DNA of 64,000 nt from Chryseobacterium sp. MA9. Lineage in GTDB: Bacteria; Bacteroidota; Bacteroidia; Flavobacteriales; Weeksellaceae. Position numbers and translations under genes: made by a program. Location of the stretch: positions 1,364,001-1,428,000 of the forward strand of contig NZ_CP075170.1 of NCBI RefSeq assembly GCF_024399315.1, given 5' to 3'. The stretch's first letter is position 1. The number at the start of each line of letters is the position of its first letter. The notes below the pieces were generated by a model. It was not told where the DNA came from and did not search any database. It saw only the letters and a program-made list of their open reading frames with translations. Below, piece by piece: positions 1 to 8,637 of this stretch.

Positions 1-566
1 ATACCGTTGTGTACCATTTTTACGTAGTTTCCGGCAGATCCTTTCCCCATATACGCTGTACATGCTTCGTTGTCTACTTTTGCAGCAATAGCTTCAAGCA
101 TTGGCTTAAGAAGTTTGAAAGCTTCCAGATCACCTCCAGGCATTATACTAGGACCTCTTCTGGCTCCTTTTTCTCCACCTGACACTCCCATTCCCATAAA
201 ATGCAGCTTTTTAGATGCCAGATCAGCAACGCGTCTGTTGGTATCTTCAAAATAAGAATTCCCTGCATCAATTACGATATCACCTTCATTCAAAAGCGGG
301 GTAATGTTTTCCAGCACTGCATCTACAGGTTTTCCTGCAGGAACCATAAGAATAATTTTCCTTGGGACTTCTAATGCAGATACAAAATCTTCTAAAGAGC
401 CTGTACCTTTTACTTTCATTTCTGAAGCAGCACCATTCTCTAATTCTTTTACTTTCTCCTGATCAAGGTCAAATCCTGCGATTGAAAATCCGTTGTCAGC
501 AATATTATAAAGAAGATTCCGCCCCATCACTCCAAGGCCAACTATTCCATAACTATATCTTTCCAT
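1..566 (-). CDS. gnd: 6-phosphogluconate dehydrogenase, N-terminal part (runs off the window)
   Basis: Oxidative decarboxylation of 6-phosphogluconate to ribulose-5-phosphate with NADP+, in the cytosolic pentose phosphate pathway. Reading the minus strand from the ATG at 564-566 gives MERYSYGIVGLGVMGRNL, the Rossmann GxGxMG nucleotide-binding start. It continues with the NADP-binding segment IILMVPAGKPVD, then IDAGNSYFEDTNRR, the substrate-binding GVSGGEKGARRGPSIMPGG signature, and GKGSAGNYVKMVHNG with the catalytic Lys and Asn, where the window ends. About 188 codons are present, so the C-terminal helical dimerisation domain is missing. The RNLLYNIADNG and GGEKGARRGPS wording fits the long dimeric Gnd family better than the short tetrameric one. 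No operon partner is visible upstream. Confidence 0.94.
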   Translation of the reverse strand, partial: MERYSYGIVGLGVMGRNLLYNIADNGFSIAGFDLDQEKVKELENGAASEMKVKGTGSLEDFVSALEVPRKIILMVPAGKPVDAVLENITPLLNEGDIVIDAGNSYFEDTNRRVADLASKKLHFMGMGVSGGEKGARRGPSIMPGGDLEAFKLLKPMLEAIAAKVDNEACTAYMGKGSAGNYVKMVHNG

Positions 567-790
567 TATATTGGTATTAATATGAATTTAATTACAGAGA
601 ATAAAATTACGTAAATGCCTATAAGGAAAAAAATAAAGGAAGAAAAAAAATCGCAAGACTTCCGTTTTCCCCTCATTTATAAGCTACTAATATTCACATT
701 TTCATATGTTTTTCTTTTTATAGAATAAAATTCAATCATTATTATGGTAATGATCTATTAAAACAGTCTGTTTTTTGGCATAATTAAACT

Positions 791-798
791 TATATTTG
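791..798 (+). promoter_or_regulatory. Bacteroidota-type -7 promoter box
   Basis: TATATTTG matches the TAnnTTTG consensus of the primary sigma factor of Bacteroidota and lies 17 bases upstream of the ATG at 816. A T-rich stretch ending in TTTTTTG at 771-777 could act as the -33 element, but its spacing (13 bases) is shorter than the usual 19 or so. Confidence 0.5.
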
Positions 799-815
799 CC
801 AAAATTTATAAAGTA

Positions 816-1175
816 ATGAACTATAAACTTGAACTCAACACTCAGGAACCTAATTCTAAAATCGTTTTTAATACCATCAAATTTGATTCGTTCAAGATTA
901 ATATAGTTGAAAGATATATCGGGTCAATGAAGGCTCGTCCTACATTATGTGAAGTTTTATTTAAAGTAAGAACTTTAGATGACGTAATTATCAACAGAAG
1001 AGATGGTAATATAAGAGTAAAGATTAAAGGCGATGATTTCGAAACGTATCAGAAATTATCCAGAGACCTGAATTCTTATGAGTATAAAAACAAATTGATC
1101 AACAGAAAAGAGGTAGAAGAAAACTATGTTCATTTCATCCTGAGTTTAGTGATCACAAATTATCAGCTTAATTAA
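816..1175 (+). CDS. Small conserved-looking hypothetical protein
   Basis: The protein has 119 residues with no signal peptide and no membrane segment, so it is probably cytosolic. It is rich in Lys, Arg, Glu and Asn and reads as mixed alpha/beta, with strands around residues 14-32 and 44-72 and a charged helix around 75-100. I do not recognise a family. The gene stands alone: a -7 promoter box lies just upstream and a perfect 13-bp hairpin just downstream. The neighbouring gnd gene is divergent. Its own promoter and coding-like composition support a real gene, but no function can be assigned. Confidence 0.72.
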   Translation: MNYKLELNTQEPNSKIVFNTIKFDSFKINIVERYIGSMKARPTLCEVLFKVRTLDDVIINRRDGNIRVKIKGDDFETYQKLSRDLNSYEYKNKLINRKEVEENYVHFILSLVITNYQLN

Positions 1176-1185
1176 GCTGTTCCGG

Positions 1186-1220
1186 GAATTGTCCCTCTAC
1201 AAAACATAGAGGGACAATTC
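1186..1220 (+). terminator. Perfect 13-bp hairpin behind the small hypothetical gene
   Basis: GAATTGTCCCTCT (1186-1198) pairs perfectly with AGAGGGACAATTC (1208-1220) across a 9-base loop. It begins 11 bases after the stop codon of the gene at 816-1175. No T-tract follows on either strand, so it may be a processed 3' end or mRNA-stabilising stem rather than a classical intrinsic terminator. Confidence 0.55.
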
Positions 1221-1337
1221 TCAAAAACATATGTATAAGAAGCAAACAGTTCTTAGTATTTAAAAACTGTAACTACCCGAAAAAGATATTTGTTTTTCAG
1301 CACCTTCGGTCTGAAATACATTTAGAAAAAATAAAGT

Positions 1338-1710
1338 TTAAAGCAAATTATTTGTTATTATGTAGGATATTGCTTCGATAATATTTTTTATACCAATTCT
1401 TTCAAACAATTTGCTCCTGTGAAACTCTATGGTACTGGGTAACACAAACAATTGCTCTGCAATTTCTTCTATTTTTAATCCCCGAGGATAGAGTCCTATA
1501 ATTTCAGTTTTCCTTATTTTTAAGGTAATTTTACATTCTTCCGTTCATTTCCCTGTAAAGAGATTATATTTCCAATAGCTTTTTGAGGTATTGGATATGA
1601 TCCTGACATTTCATGCAGTCCGATTAATTGAATAGGGCACTACACAGACTATTTTAGAGATTTCTCCATTATCATCGAGTTCTAAAGTTGCAACACTGTG
1701 ATTAACAAGG
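1338..1710 (-). pseudogene. Decayed PAS-LuxR family regulator
   Basis: The minus strand holds the remains of a transcription regulator with a PAS-like sensor and a LuxR/GerE helix-turn-helix. Near 1705-1625 one frame reads NHSVATLELDDNGEISKIV, like the end of a PAS domain. After stops and frame changes, 1338-1525 reads KIRKTEIIGLYPRGLKIEEI, then AEQLFVLPSTIEFHRSKLF and ERIGIKNIIEAISYI, a recognisable GerE helix-turn-helix, ending at TAA 1338-1340. There is no start codon and no continuous frame, so no full protein can be made. The family is clear from the helix-turn-helix; the PAS assignment is weaker. Confidence 0.75.
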
Positions 1711-1770
1711 GAATATTACACTGTCAGAATCTCAAAACCGGCGGCTCCCAATTCTCTTAACCAAGCGGGT

Positions 1771-1981
1771 ATTCCCATTTATGCTAATCCGGTAAGTTCG
1801 GTATTATATTATATGTAAATAACATAAGTACAAAATCTACAGTGCTATTGGAAGGCTCATATCTACTGGAATAATTCTGAACAACGCTATTGATTTTAGC
1901 AATCTTATCAAAGGAATATATATAATAGAGATAGAAAATGGAGGTACAACTGTTCATAAAAAATTAATAAAAGAATCATAA
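1771..1981 (+). pseudogene. Remnant of a type IX secretion type A sorting domain
   Basis: Two linked frames carry a T9SS type A C-terminal domain. From 1771 the plus strand reads IPIYANPVSSVLYYM then a stop, the usual IYPNPV opening. After a one-base frame change, 1826-1981 reads KYKIYSAIGRLISTG, then IILNNAIDFSNLIKGIYII and EIENGGTTVHKKLIKES, ending at TAA 1979-1981. This is the classic pattern of strand, DLS-x-GxY, and terminal VxKxxxK. The body of the cargo protein is absent and the next gene is a different, complete T9SS type B protein. It is therefore the tail of a deleted secreted protein. Confidence 0.82.
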
Positions 1982-2032
1982 TTGATTTTTAAAAAAGAAT
2001 TCGTAATTTTTAAGATCAAAATTCAGCAATGC

Positions 2033-4855
2033 ATGAAAAGCTTTATATTTAGTCTATTACTCTTCGTATTAGGCATTCCTGTTTGTGCTCAAAGAGATAC
2101 AGATCACTGGTTTGCACCCTATTACGCCTCTGTAAGTTACACGCAGGCATTATATCTTTCTACCGATTCTGCAACTCCTTTTGTTGTTACGATTAACAGC
2201 AACAACGTTCCGATTGGCAATGTAACCATCAGTAAGGGCGCTCCTCAGACTTTTGTGGTTCCCATTGGCAATATAGCCGCCAATGTTACAACAGATGCTT
2301 TCACTACTATCAATAAAGGTTTATATGTACAAGGGGCCAAGCCCTTCTACTGTTCATTAAGAATGGTAAGCAGTACTACACACGCTGAAATTATAACAAG
2401 TAAAGGAAAAGCCGGGATCGGTAAAGAATTTTATGTAGCCGGAACTCCTACTACCGCATCACTTACCTTATATAACTTCACGGCAGGTATATTGGCAACA
2501 GAAAACAATACGGTTGTAACAGTTACCTGGAACGGAAATGTAACATTTTTTGGAGGAACACCACCAACTCATTCGCAAACCATTACTCTTAACAAAGGAC
2601 AATCTTTTATCTTTGCCGGAGGTCCGGGAGCAAATGGTCAAAACCTATCGGCTTTTATTGGAGCTAAAATTGTTTCTGATAAACCCATTACCCTTACCAA
2701 CGGAAATGTTAATGGAAATTTTGGAAGCAACACCAGTACGGGATCGGATGCTATTCTTGATCAGTCTGTACCTACGGATAGACTTGGAAGTACTTTTGCT
2801 ATGGTAAGAACCAGATCTACCAATGCTGATCTGGAAGGTGGTATCGTTATAGGAACAGAAAATAATACCCAAATATTCATCAATGGTTCTAGCACCCCTA
2901 TTGCAACCATCAACAGTGGGGAATTTTACAGGATTTCAGGAAGTAACTATGTTCAGCAGGGAAATTCCGGGCACTTTAATATGTTTATTACGACTTCAAA
3001 AAATGTCTATTTATATCAGATGGTTTCTGTGAATAACAGCAGTGCAACCTGTGGTTTCAACTACATCCCACCATTAAACTGTTTTCTACCCCGAAAAATT
3101 GAAGAAATCGGGAAGATCAACGAAATGCCAACCGGACCGGGAGTAACAAGTACGGTCCCAACCGGAGCTGTTGTAAAACTGAATATTTTAACGGAAGCCG
3201 GAGCCAATGTAACGGTAAACGGAAATTCTCCCACAGCCGCAGAAGGACCTTTTGCATTAACGGGAAATAGCGGCTGGGTGACCTATGCTATCCCATCTAT
3301 CACCGGAAATGTAACAGTTGTTTCTAATAAGGCTGTAACGGCGGGTATTAACGGTGGATACAGTACATCCGGATATGGTGGATACTTCGCAGGCTTCTCT
3401 TCTATTCCATTGATTTCCAAAAAGACTGGAGAATGTATTCCGGGTATTGTACTGGAAGTGAGTGACAGCTACGACACCTACCAATGGTTCCTGAACGGAA
3501 ACCCTATTACCGGAGCCAATGCCAATACTTATACTCCATTGGTTGCAGGGAATTATACGGTAAAAATTTCAGTAGGCAGTTGTAATCCGGCAACTACTCC
3601 GGTTTATAAGGTGTATACCTGTCTTGAAGAGTCTACCAAAGCGATAACTGTTTGTGAAGGATATCTATCTATAGTACCTGAGTTTACCAATTCTACCCAA
3701 ACTTATGTTCCGAGTACTGTAACTATCATTACTCCTCCGGCAAATGGTACAGTTACCATTGATGCGGCAGGAGTGATTAATTATGTTCCCAACTTCGGTT
3801 ATCTGGGTACTGATACTATTGTTTATAAGTTTTGTGGAAACAATCCGGATTTTACAGATTGTGAACAGGTAACTTTAACATTAACGGTTTCTGAAAGTCC
3901 AATCGTCAAAGATGCGGCCTTAAGATCATGCTTCCAGCCTTCTAATCCTATGCTCGGGGTATTTAATTTAACATCAGCAGGAGTTAATGTGCAACCAGGA
4001 ACTATTAAGCAGTATTATCCATCTCCTACTGATGCACACAACGGAACAAACGAAATTCTGACTCCAGCCAATTATATTGCCCCCAATGGTGTGGTTTACG
4101 TTAAGGTAAGTAATGCCAACGGATGTTATAGAATTGCAGAAGTAACCCTTACGGTTATTCCTCCTATGTACTCAGAAGTATTAAAGGATAAAATTATCTG
4201 TATAGAAAACACTACTACATTAGATGCAGGGCCAGGTTTTACTTCTTATGAATGGAGTACGGGAGCAACAACACAGTCCATCAAAAATGTAGGAGTTGGA
4301 ACCTATTGGGTAGATCTGAAAACCAGAGAATGTACCACCAGACAAACGGTGAAGGTGTATGCTTCTGAAAACCCTGTTATTTCGGATATTACTATTAACA
4401 ATAATACGGTTACTTTAAACGTAATTGCAGGAACAGCACCTTATCAGTATTCGATGGACAATATCAACTGGCAGGATGAAAATATATTTACCAATATATC
4501 TCGTGGAAGCCATACTTTCTACGTAAGGGATTCATACAAATGTGCTCCTCTGCAGGTAGAAATCACGGTTCCTAATCTGATCAACATCATCACTCCGAAT
4601 GGTGACGGAATAAATGACGTCCTTGATTATTCTGCTTTGGCAAATAAAAATAACTTCACGTTCAGCATCTATGACAGATACGGAAGTAAGCTTCATGTAG
4701 GAAGTAAATTAAACGGATTTAAATGGGACGGAGCCATGGATGGCAAAAAAGTACCTACCGGAACCTACTGGTTTGATATGGGCTGGAATGAGAACAATAC
4801 AAAACAAACTCCAATAAAATATACGGGATGGGTTGTAGTAAAAAACAGGAATTAG
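2033..4855 (+). CDS. Secreted T9SS type B protein with IgGFc-binding-like N-terminal domain
   Basis: The protein has 940 residues. I place the start at ATG 2033 because it opens a clean signal peptide (MKSFIFSLLLFVLGIPVCAQ); the frame is open further upstream from a TTG, but that would bury the signal. The N-terminal ~390 residues (TDHWFAPYYASVSYTQALYL onward) resemble the IgGFc-binding domain found in bacterial surface proteins. The middle has Ig-like or PKD-like repeats, with 'YxWxxxGxxI'-type segments near residues 485-535 and 740-790. The last ~90 residues (IITPNGDGINDVL ... WDGAMDGKKVPTGTYWF) are the gliding-motility-type (type B) T9SS sorting domain. It is presumably exported by Sec, carried out by T9SS and attached to or released from the surface. 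Binding of immunoglobulin is only a family name here. The neighbour at 4905 may be cotranscribed. Confidence 0.88.
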   Translation: MKSFIFSLLLFVLGIPVCAQRDTDHWFAPYYASVSYTQALYLSTDSATPFVVTINSNNVPIGNVTISKGAPQTFVVPIGNIAANVTTDAFTTINKGLYVQGAKPFYCSLRMVSSTTHAEIITSKGKAGIGKEFYVAGTPTTASLTLYNFTAGILATENNTVVTVTWNGNVTFFGGTPPTHSQTITLNKGQSFIFAGGPGANGQNLSAFIGAKIVSDKPITLTNGNVNGNFGSNTSTGSDAILDQSVPTDRLGSTFAMVRTRSTNADLEGGIVIGTENNTQIFINGSSTPIATINSGEFYRISGSNYVQQGNSGHFNMFITTSKNVYLYQMVSVNNSSATCGFNYIPPLNCFLPRKIEEIGKINEMPTGPGVTSTVPTGAVVKLNILTEAGANVTVNGNSPTAAEGPFALTGNSGWVTYAIPSITGNVTVVSNKAVTAGINGGYSTSGYGGYFAGFSSIPLISKKTGECIPGIVLEVSDSYDTYQWFLNGNPITGANANTYTPLVAGNYTVKISVGSCNPATTPVYKVYTCLEESTKAITVCEGYLSIVPEFTNSTQTYVPSTVTIITPPANGTVTIDAAGVINYVPNFGYLGTDTIVYKFCGNNPDFTDCEQVTLTLTVSESPIVKDAALRSCFQPSNPMLGVFNLTSAGVNVQPGTIKQYYPSPTDAHNGTNEILTPANYIAPNGVVYVKVSNANGCYRIAEVTLTVIPPMYSEVLKDKIICIENTTTLDAGPGFTSYEWSTGATTQSIKNVGVGTYWVDLKTRECTTRQTVKVYASENPVISDITINNNTVTLNVIAGTAPYQYSMDNINWQDENIFTNISRGSHTFYVRDSYKCAPLQVEITVPNLINIITPNGDGINDVLDYSALANKNNFTFSIYDRYGSKLHVGSKLNGFKWDGAMDGKKVPTGTYWFDMGWNENNTKQTPIKYTGWVVVKNRN

Positions 4856-4904
4856 TCCCAACCCTCTACAGTAAATCGTTGGACATTTAAACATCTATTT
4901 TATT

Positions 4905-5342
4905 ATGAAAAAGTTATTATATATATTCCTCATTATTTCTTCAGGTCTACTTTGGGCCCAGAAAAACAGCAGCGTACAATTTGCTGTTTACAATGATGCC
5001 ATTGGAACTGCCAGCATGTTTGATCTTTACAAAAGCGGTATTGAAAAAGTAAACATTTATAAAACCAAGGCCAGTCTGCCTTCTCATTTAAAGAAGTTTG
5101 ATTATCTCGCTGACAACGGCTTAATAGAGATCAGGTTTAAAAAAAATGAAGGTTATCCTGACAGTTTATCGCTGGAAATGCTCAATGAGCAAAGTAATCT
5201 TCCAAAGGACAGACCTGTATTTATTGAAGGATATCAGTTTAACGATACCACTACCCGGGTCTATAATGAAATGATTGACAACATTGAACTTGTAGATTTT
5301 AACGGACAAAAATGCATCCATATTTCCACCATAAAAAATTAA
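4905..5342 (+). CDS. Secreted hypothetical protein
   Basis: The protein has 145 residues, with signal peptide MKKLLYIFLIISSGLLWAQ and predicted cleavage after AQ, so it is periplasmic or outer-membrane associated. I recognise no domain. It has alternating charged and hydrophobic strands, and no lipobox or sorting tail. It starts 49 bases after the T9SS type B protein, in the same direction, and is followed by an intrinsic terminator, so the two genes probably form one transcript. A partner or chaperone role for the large secreted protein is inference from position only. Confidence 0.7.
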   Translation: MKKLLYIFLIISSGLLWAQKNSSVQFAVYNDAIGTASMFDLYKSGIEKVNIYKTKASLPSHLKKFDYLADNGLIEIRFKKNEGYPDSLSLEMLNEQSNLPKDRPVFIEGYQFNDTTTRVYNEMIDNIELVDFNGQKCIHISTIKN

Positions 5343-5376
5343 CAGCCGGCATTGACGGGATATTAATTTAAAAACA

Positions 5377-5415
5377 GAGACTATTTCGTGAATGAAGTAG
5401 TCTCTTTTTATTTTG
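5377..5415 (+). terminator. Intrinsic terminator
   Basis: GAGACTATTTC (5377-5387) pairs with GAAGTAGTCTC (5394-5404), with one G-T wobble and a 6-base loop, followed by TTTTTATTTT. It closes the transcript of the genes at 2033 and 4905. Confidence 0.85.
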
Positions 5416-5426
5416 GTACCATTACT

Positions 5427-5666
5427 TTACTTGAATAATTTGGAAAACCATACATAGATATCCATGTCAGCAGGAATATTAAGCTTTTTTCTTAAATTAT
5501 ATTTTTTGGTTTGTACAGTCCTTACTGAGATAAATGTATAGTCTGCAATCTCTTTGGTAGAAAAATTCAGATAGATGTAAGCACAGAATCTTATTTCCGA
5601 TATTTTTAAAGGAGAAATTTTTAACAGCTCTTCTGAAAAACGGGGACAATATTCATGGATTAGGTA
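5427..5666 (-). pseudogene. Truncated C-terminal helix-turn-helix of a TPR-type regulator
   Basis: The minus-strand frame from 5666 to TAA 5427-5429 has 79 codons, is preceded by a stop and lacks a start. It contains FCAYIYLNFSTKEIADYTF, then SVRTVQTKKYNLRKKLNIPA and DMDIYVWFSKLFK. The complete regulator next door (5730-7163) ends FCALLFLNFSTKDIATYTF, VQPQSVQTRKNRLRKRLGIP, SDDDIYLWMKKMYTQ. The fragment is therefore the tail of a tandem paralogue whose sensor part has been deleted. Confidence 0.82.
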
Positions 5667-5729
5667 TTACATATGAAAAATCAACAATATAAAACATCCA
5701 TCATATTTCGTGAATTTATTCTTCTCATA

Positions 5730-7163
5730 TTATTGAGTATACATCTTTTTCATCCATAGATAAATATCATCATCAGATGGAATTCCCAATCTTTTACGCA
5801 GACGGTTTTTTCTGGTCTGTACAGATTGAGGCTGAACGAAGGTATACGTTGCGATATCTTTAGTAGAGAAATTAAGAAATAAGAGGGCACAAAATTTTAA
5901 TTCTGTGCTCTGCAGCTCAGGTTCAATTTTTAATAATTTCGGGATAAATTCAGGGTAAACCTCTTGAAAACGAGCCAGAAAGTGCGGATCATTATTTTTG
6001 GCAAGCTGAATAACTTCTTCAAAGGCAAAATTCAGTTTTTGATTAAGTTCCTGAGTTTCCTTTTCTCTTATATTCAACACTCTATCTTTCTTTTTCATTC
6101 TGGCATGTACAAAAAAGATGACAATAACTGCAGTTACAATTCCCATCAGCATAACGTATAATAAAAGATTGGTTTTGTGTTCCAAGGGTTTCTGTTTTTC
6201 TTCCACAAGCAATCCTACAGTATCTTTCAGATTCTCTTCATCTATCCTTTTTAAGCTGTCACTAAGACTATTATATTTAAGCTCATATTTATTTTCGTTA
6301 TCAAGCTGGCCTGTTTTTTCGTATGATCTTGCTATTAAACCGTATAACTCTGATAATTTCCTGAAATTCTTTGCTTTTGCAGCAAGCTTTATTGCTTTTT
6401 CATAATCTGCGATTGCCAAATCATATTGTTTTCTCACATCATGAATTTGTCCCAAAAGTTTAAATGTTAAAAAATCATTATTTCCCCAATTGACTGGTAC
6501 AGATTGAGCAGATCTGATATAAAATTCGGCGGAATCAATTTTGTGTTCGTTAAGCTTTGCTTCCGTTAAAAGTAACATGGCCGCTTTTAAGCTTGAATTC
6601 ATGCCTGCGTCCATTTTTTTTGATTTCTTCAGTTCACCAACAATTCTCTTTCCATAATAAGTAACAGAGTCATATTGCTTTTTCTCCAAATAGTTCCGTC
6701 CCATCTGGACAAGAATCAGTCCTTTTATGGCACATCTTGTAGAATCATTTTTTAAACTATTTGCCATCACCAGATTTTTCTTTAATTTTTTCAGGGCTTC
6801 GTCATACATTTTAATTCCTCTGTAATTAATACTGTATAATATATTCATGGAAATTTCCTGATCTTCAGCATCCGAATTTTTAAATTCGGGTTCCATCATC
6901 TTTAAGAAGTAATTGCTTTTATTATATCTGTATTGCATAGAAAAAGCAAGAGCGAGATTATAATATGCAGACAATTTACCTTCTGCATAATTAATATGCT
7001 TAGCATCCTCAAGTATCGAAAGATTCAATGTAACCATTTCATCAGTCTGTCCTTCAATAAGAAGAGCATTGGATTTCTCCAGCATTTTATCAATAGCTGT
7101 TGTAGTGATTTTAGACTGTGCAAACAGTAAGAATGGGAAAAACAAAAAGAGAAATTTCATCAT
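5730..7163 (-). CDS. Membrane TPR regulator with C-terminal helix-turn-helix
   Basis: The protein has 477 residues. A signal peptide or first membrane segment (MMKFLFLFFPFLLFAQ) is followed by a helical TPR region to about residue 310. A transmembrane helix (around NLLLYVMLMGIVTAVIVIFF, ~331-350) leads into a basic, coiled-coil-like stretch (RMKKKDRVLNIREKETQ). The protein ends in a LuxR-like helix-turn-helix (LNFSTKDIATYTFVQPQSVQ). The TPRs would lie in the periplasm and the DNA-binding end in the cytosol, a one-component membrane regulator layout common in Flavobacteriia. The target is unknown; the divergent surface-protein gene at 7845 is the natural candidate. Confidence 0.82.
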   Translation of the reverse strand: MMKFLFLFFPFLLFAQSKITTTAIDKMLEKSNALLIEGQTDEMVTLNLSILEDAKHINYAEGKLSAYYNLALAFSMQYRYNKSNYFLKMMEPEFKNSDAEDQEISMNILYSINYRGIKMYDEALKKLKKNLVMANSLKNDSTRCAIKGLILVQMGRNYLEKKQYDSVTYYGKRIVGELKKSKKMDAGMNSSLKAAMLLLTEAKLNEHKIDSAEFYIRSAQSVPVNWGNNDFLTFKLLGQIHDVRKQYDLAIADYEKAIKLAAKAKNFRKLSELYGLIARSYEKTGQLDNENKYELKYNSLSDSLKRIDEENLKDTVGLLVEEKQKPLEHKTNLLLYVMLMGIVTAVIVIFFVHARMKKKDRVLNIREKETQELNQKLNFAFEEVIQLAKNNDPHFLARFQEVYPEFIPKLLKIEPELQSTELKFCALLFLNFSTKDIATYTFVQPQSVQTRKNRLRKRLGIPSDDDIYLWMKKMYTQ

Positions 7164-7844
7164 GTAATAAGTATGTGTAATAATTTATATAACAAATATA
7201 ATAGTAAAATAATACAATAATTAAAGCAAAATCAATGATTTGATTATTAAAAAACCATCAATAATAAGAATATTCAGCATCCAATCAATAATCATATGAA
7301 AGCATAGCCAATTGTAAAGGCAATGATAAAATATTTAAAGAAAAATAAAACCGATACAGGTATGACATAGATATGACACCTATATTACCTGAAGAATTAT
7401 TGTTGTTTTTTTTGCTTATTTTCTAAGAAATGGAATCTAATTATTTATCCAGACTATTTTCTCTTCCCGCTACAAAAATCAAACTCTACAAATGAATAAT
7501 AAGAATAAGTTTCAGTTTGATAGACCAAACCCGCTGTACTGTGTAAATACAGCAACTACTTTAAGTTCGGCTTTACCCTCCGTTCAAAAAATAGCAATTG
7601 ATTCCCCTCTGTAAATATCACAAAAAGTGAATATTTTAAATAGTTTATACCTTTTTTCAATAAAAAACAAAACTTTGATTACCAATACATTGCAGTCATG
7701 TCATAGCTATGTAATAGATAAAATTTTGCATAATATAAAGCTCAGAAAGTAATATTGTACAAACAAAATGAATCTAATTGATTTATAGTACATGAAGTTA
7801 ACATATCTGTAAATCTCAGATAAAAAATTAAAATCTTTACATCT
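7164..7844. other. Intergenic region between the divergent TPR regulator and a surface protein
   Basis: About 680 AT-rich bases with no convincing gene. Two short near-repeats, ATGACATAGATATGACAC near 7362-7379 and a related CATGTCATAGCTATG near 7697-7711, could be regulator sites. A small stem TATCTG/CAGATA lies near 7804-7822, just before the gene at 7845. Its length suggests a regulated divergent promoter region, but I cannot identify the binding sites. Confidence 0.35.
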
Positions 7845-8543
7845 ATGAAAAAATTATTATTACCCATTGTTCTACTGGCCTCATTGAATGTGTATTCACA
7901 GGTTGGTATGAATACTACAACACCTAGTGCTACCGTTGATATAGTTAGTAAAGGAGCCACTAGTGCTACAAAAGCTCTGGAGATTAATGACAGTACGAAC
8001 AAGGAGCTGCTTAGCGTATCTGATGATGGATCTGTACGCTTGGAAAATTATAAAAACTTCAGTTTATTAGGAACTGATGCTAATGGTAACCTTGTAAACG
8101 GAACAACAGCAAGTATTCCTTCTATTGTAGGAATTGCCACAGGAATTGCATCAACCGCTGATATTTCTGCCAATACAGAAGTTAAGTACACTTTTACTAC
8201 TAACAAGATCAATTCTGCAAACTTATCATACAGCGCAGGAAATTTTACAGTACTGAAAGCTGGATATTATGGCATTTCACTTTACACAAAAAAAGATGTC
8301 AGTATGAATTCTCCTACAACTGGAGGAACAGTACAGACCTTTATTAAGAAAACAGCTTCAGGTACAACAACTGAGCTCTCTGTAAATCAAAGCAGCTTGT
8401 CTGACAATCTTACTTTTGAAGCAAATACCATAGGAGTGACAGCCTATTTTAATGTTGGTGAAATAATAAGTTGCCGAGCTAACTATACAAGGCCTCATAG
8501 GTTAACTACAGCTTCATTAAGTATTGTATATTATGGTACCTAA
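7845..8543 (+). CDS. Secreted surface protein with 'VGMNTTTPSATVD' motif and beta-rich C-terminal domain
   Basis: The protein has 232 residues, with signal peptide MKKLLLPIVLLASLNVYSQ. It begins with VGMNTTTPSATVDIVSKG, a motif common at the start of Bacteroidota surface proteins of the fibre-like kind and also present in the protein at 15601-16488. The C-terminal part (residues ~95-232) is a string of beta strands (FTVLKAGYYGISLYTKK ... TASLSIVYYGT) and may be a C1q-like jelly roll; that fold is a guess. It is divergent from the TPR regulator and followed by a strong terminator and a KDIHIG-family gene, an arrangement seen again at 14561-16488. Confidence 0.75.
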   Translation: MKKLLLPIVLLASLNVYSQVGMNTTTPSATVDIVSKGATSATKALEINDSTNKELLSVSDDGSVRLENYKNFSLLGTDANGNLVNGTTASIPSIVGIATGIASTADISANTEVKYTFTTNKINSANLSYSAGNFTVLKAGYYGISLYTKKDVSMNSPTTGGTVQTFIKKTASGTTTELSVNQSSLSDNLTFEANTIGVTAYFNVGEIISCRANYTRPHRLTTASLSIVYYGT

Positions 8544-8585
8544 TAAATTTCCCGCTGACTTATAAAATATTGATTTTCAAAATAC

Positions 8586-8620
8586 AAAACCACTTTTACA
8601 TCATCACAAAAGTGGTTTTT
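8586..8620 (+). terminator. Intrinsic terminator
   Basis: AAAACCACTTTT (8586-8597) pairs perfectly with AAAAGTGGTTTT (8608-8619), with a 10-base loop and a T-run at the end. It separates the surface protein from the KDIHIG gene that begins 18 bases later. Confidence 0.88.
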
Positions 8621-8637
8621 ATACAAATCCGTTTATT

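Noticed and set aside
1982..2032. Upstream TTG start of the T9SS type B protein
   Set aside because: It overlaps the stop region of the decayed sorting domain and adds a charged stretch in front of a clean signal peptide. ATG 2033 is the better start.
7742..8002. Minus-strand open frame at the start of the 7845 surface protein
   Set aside because: It overlaps the signal peptide region of a well supported gene and has no plausible start context or domain.
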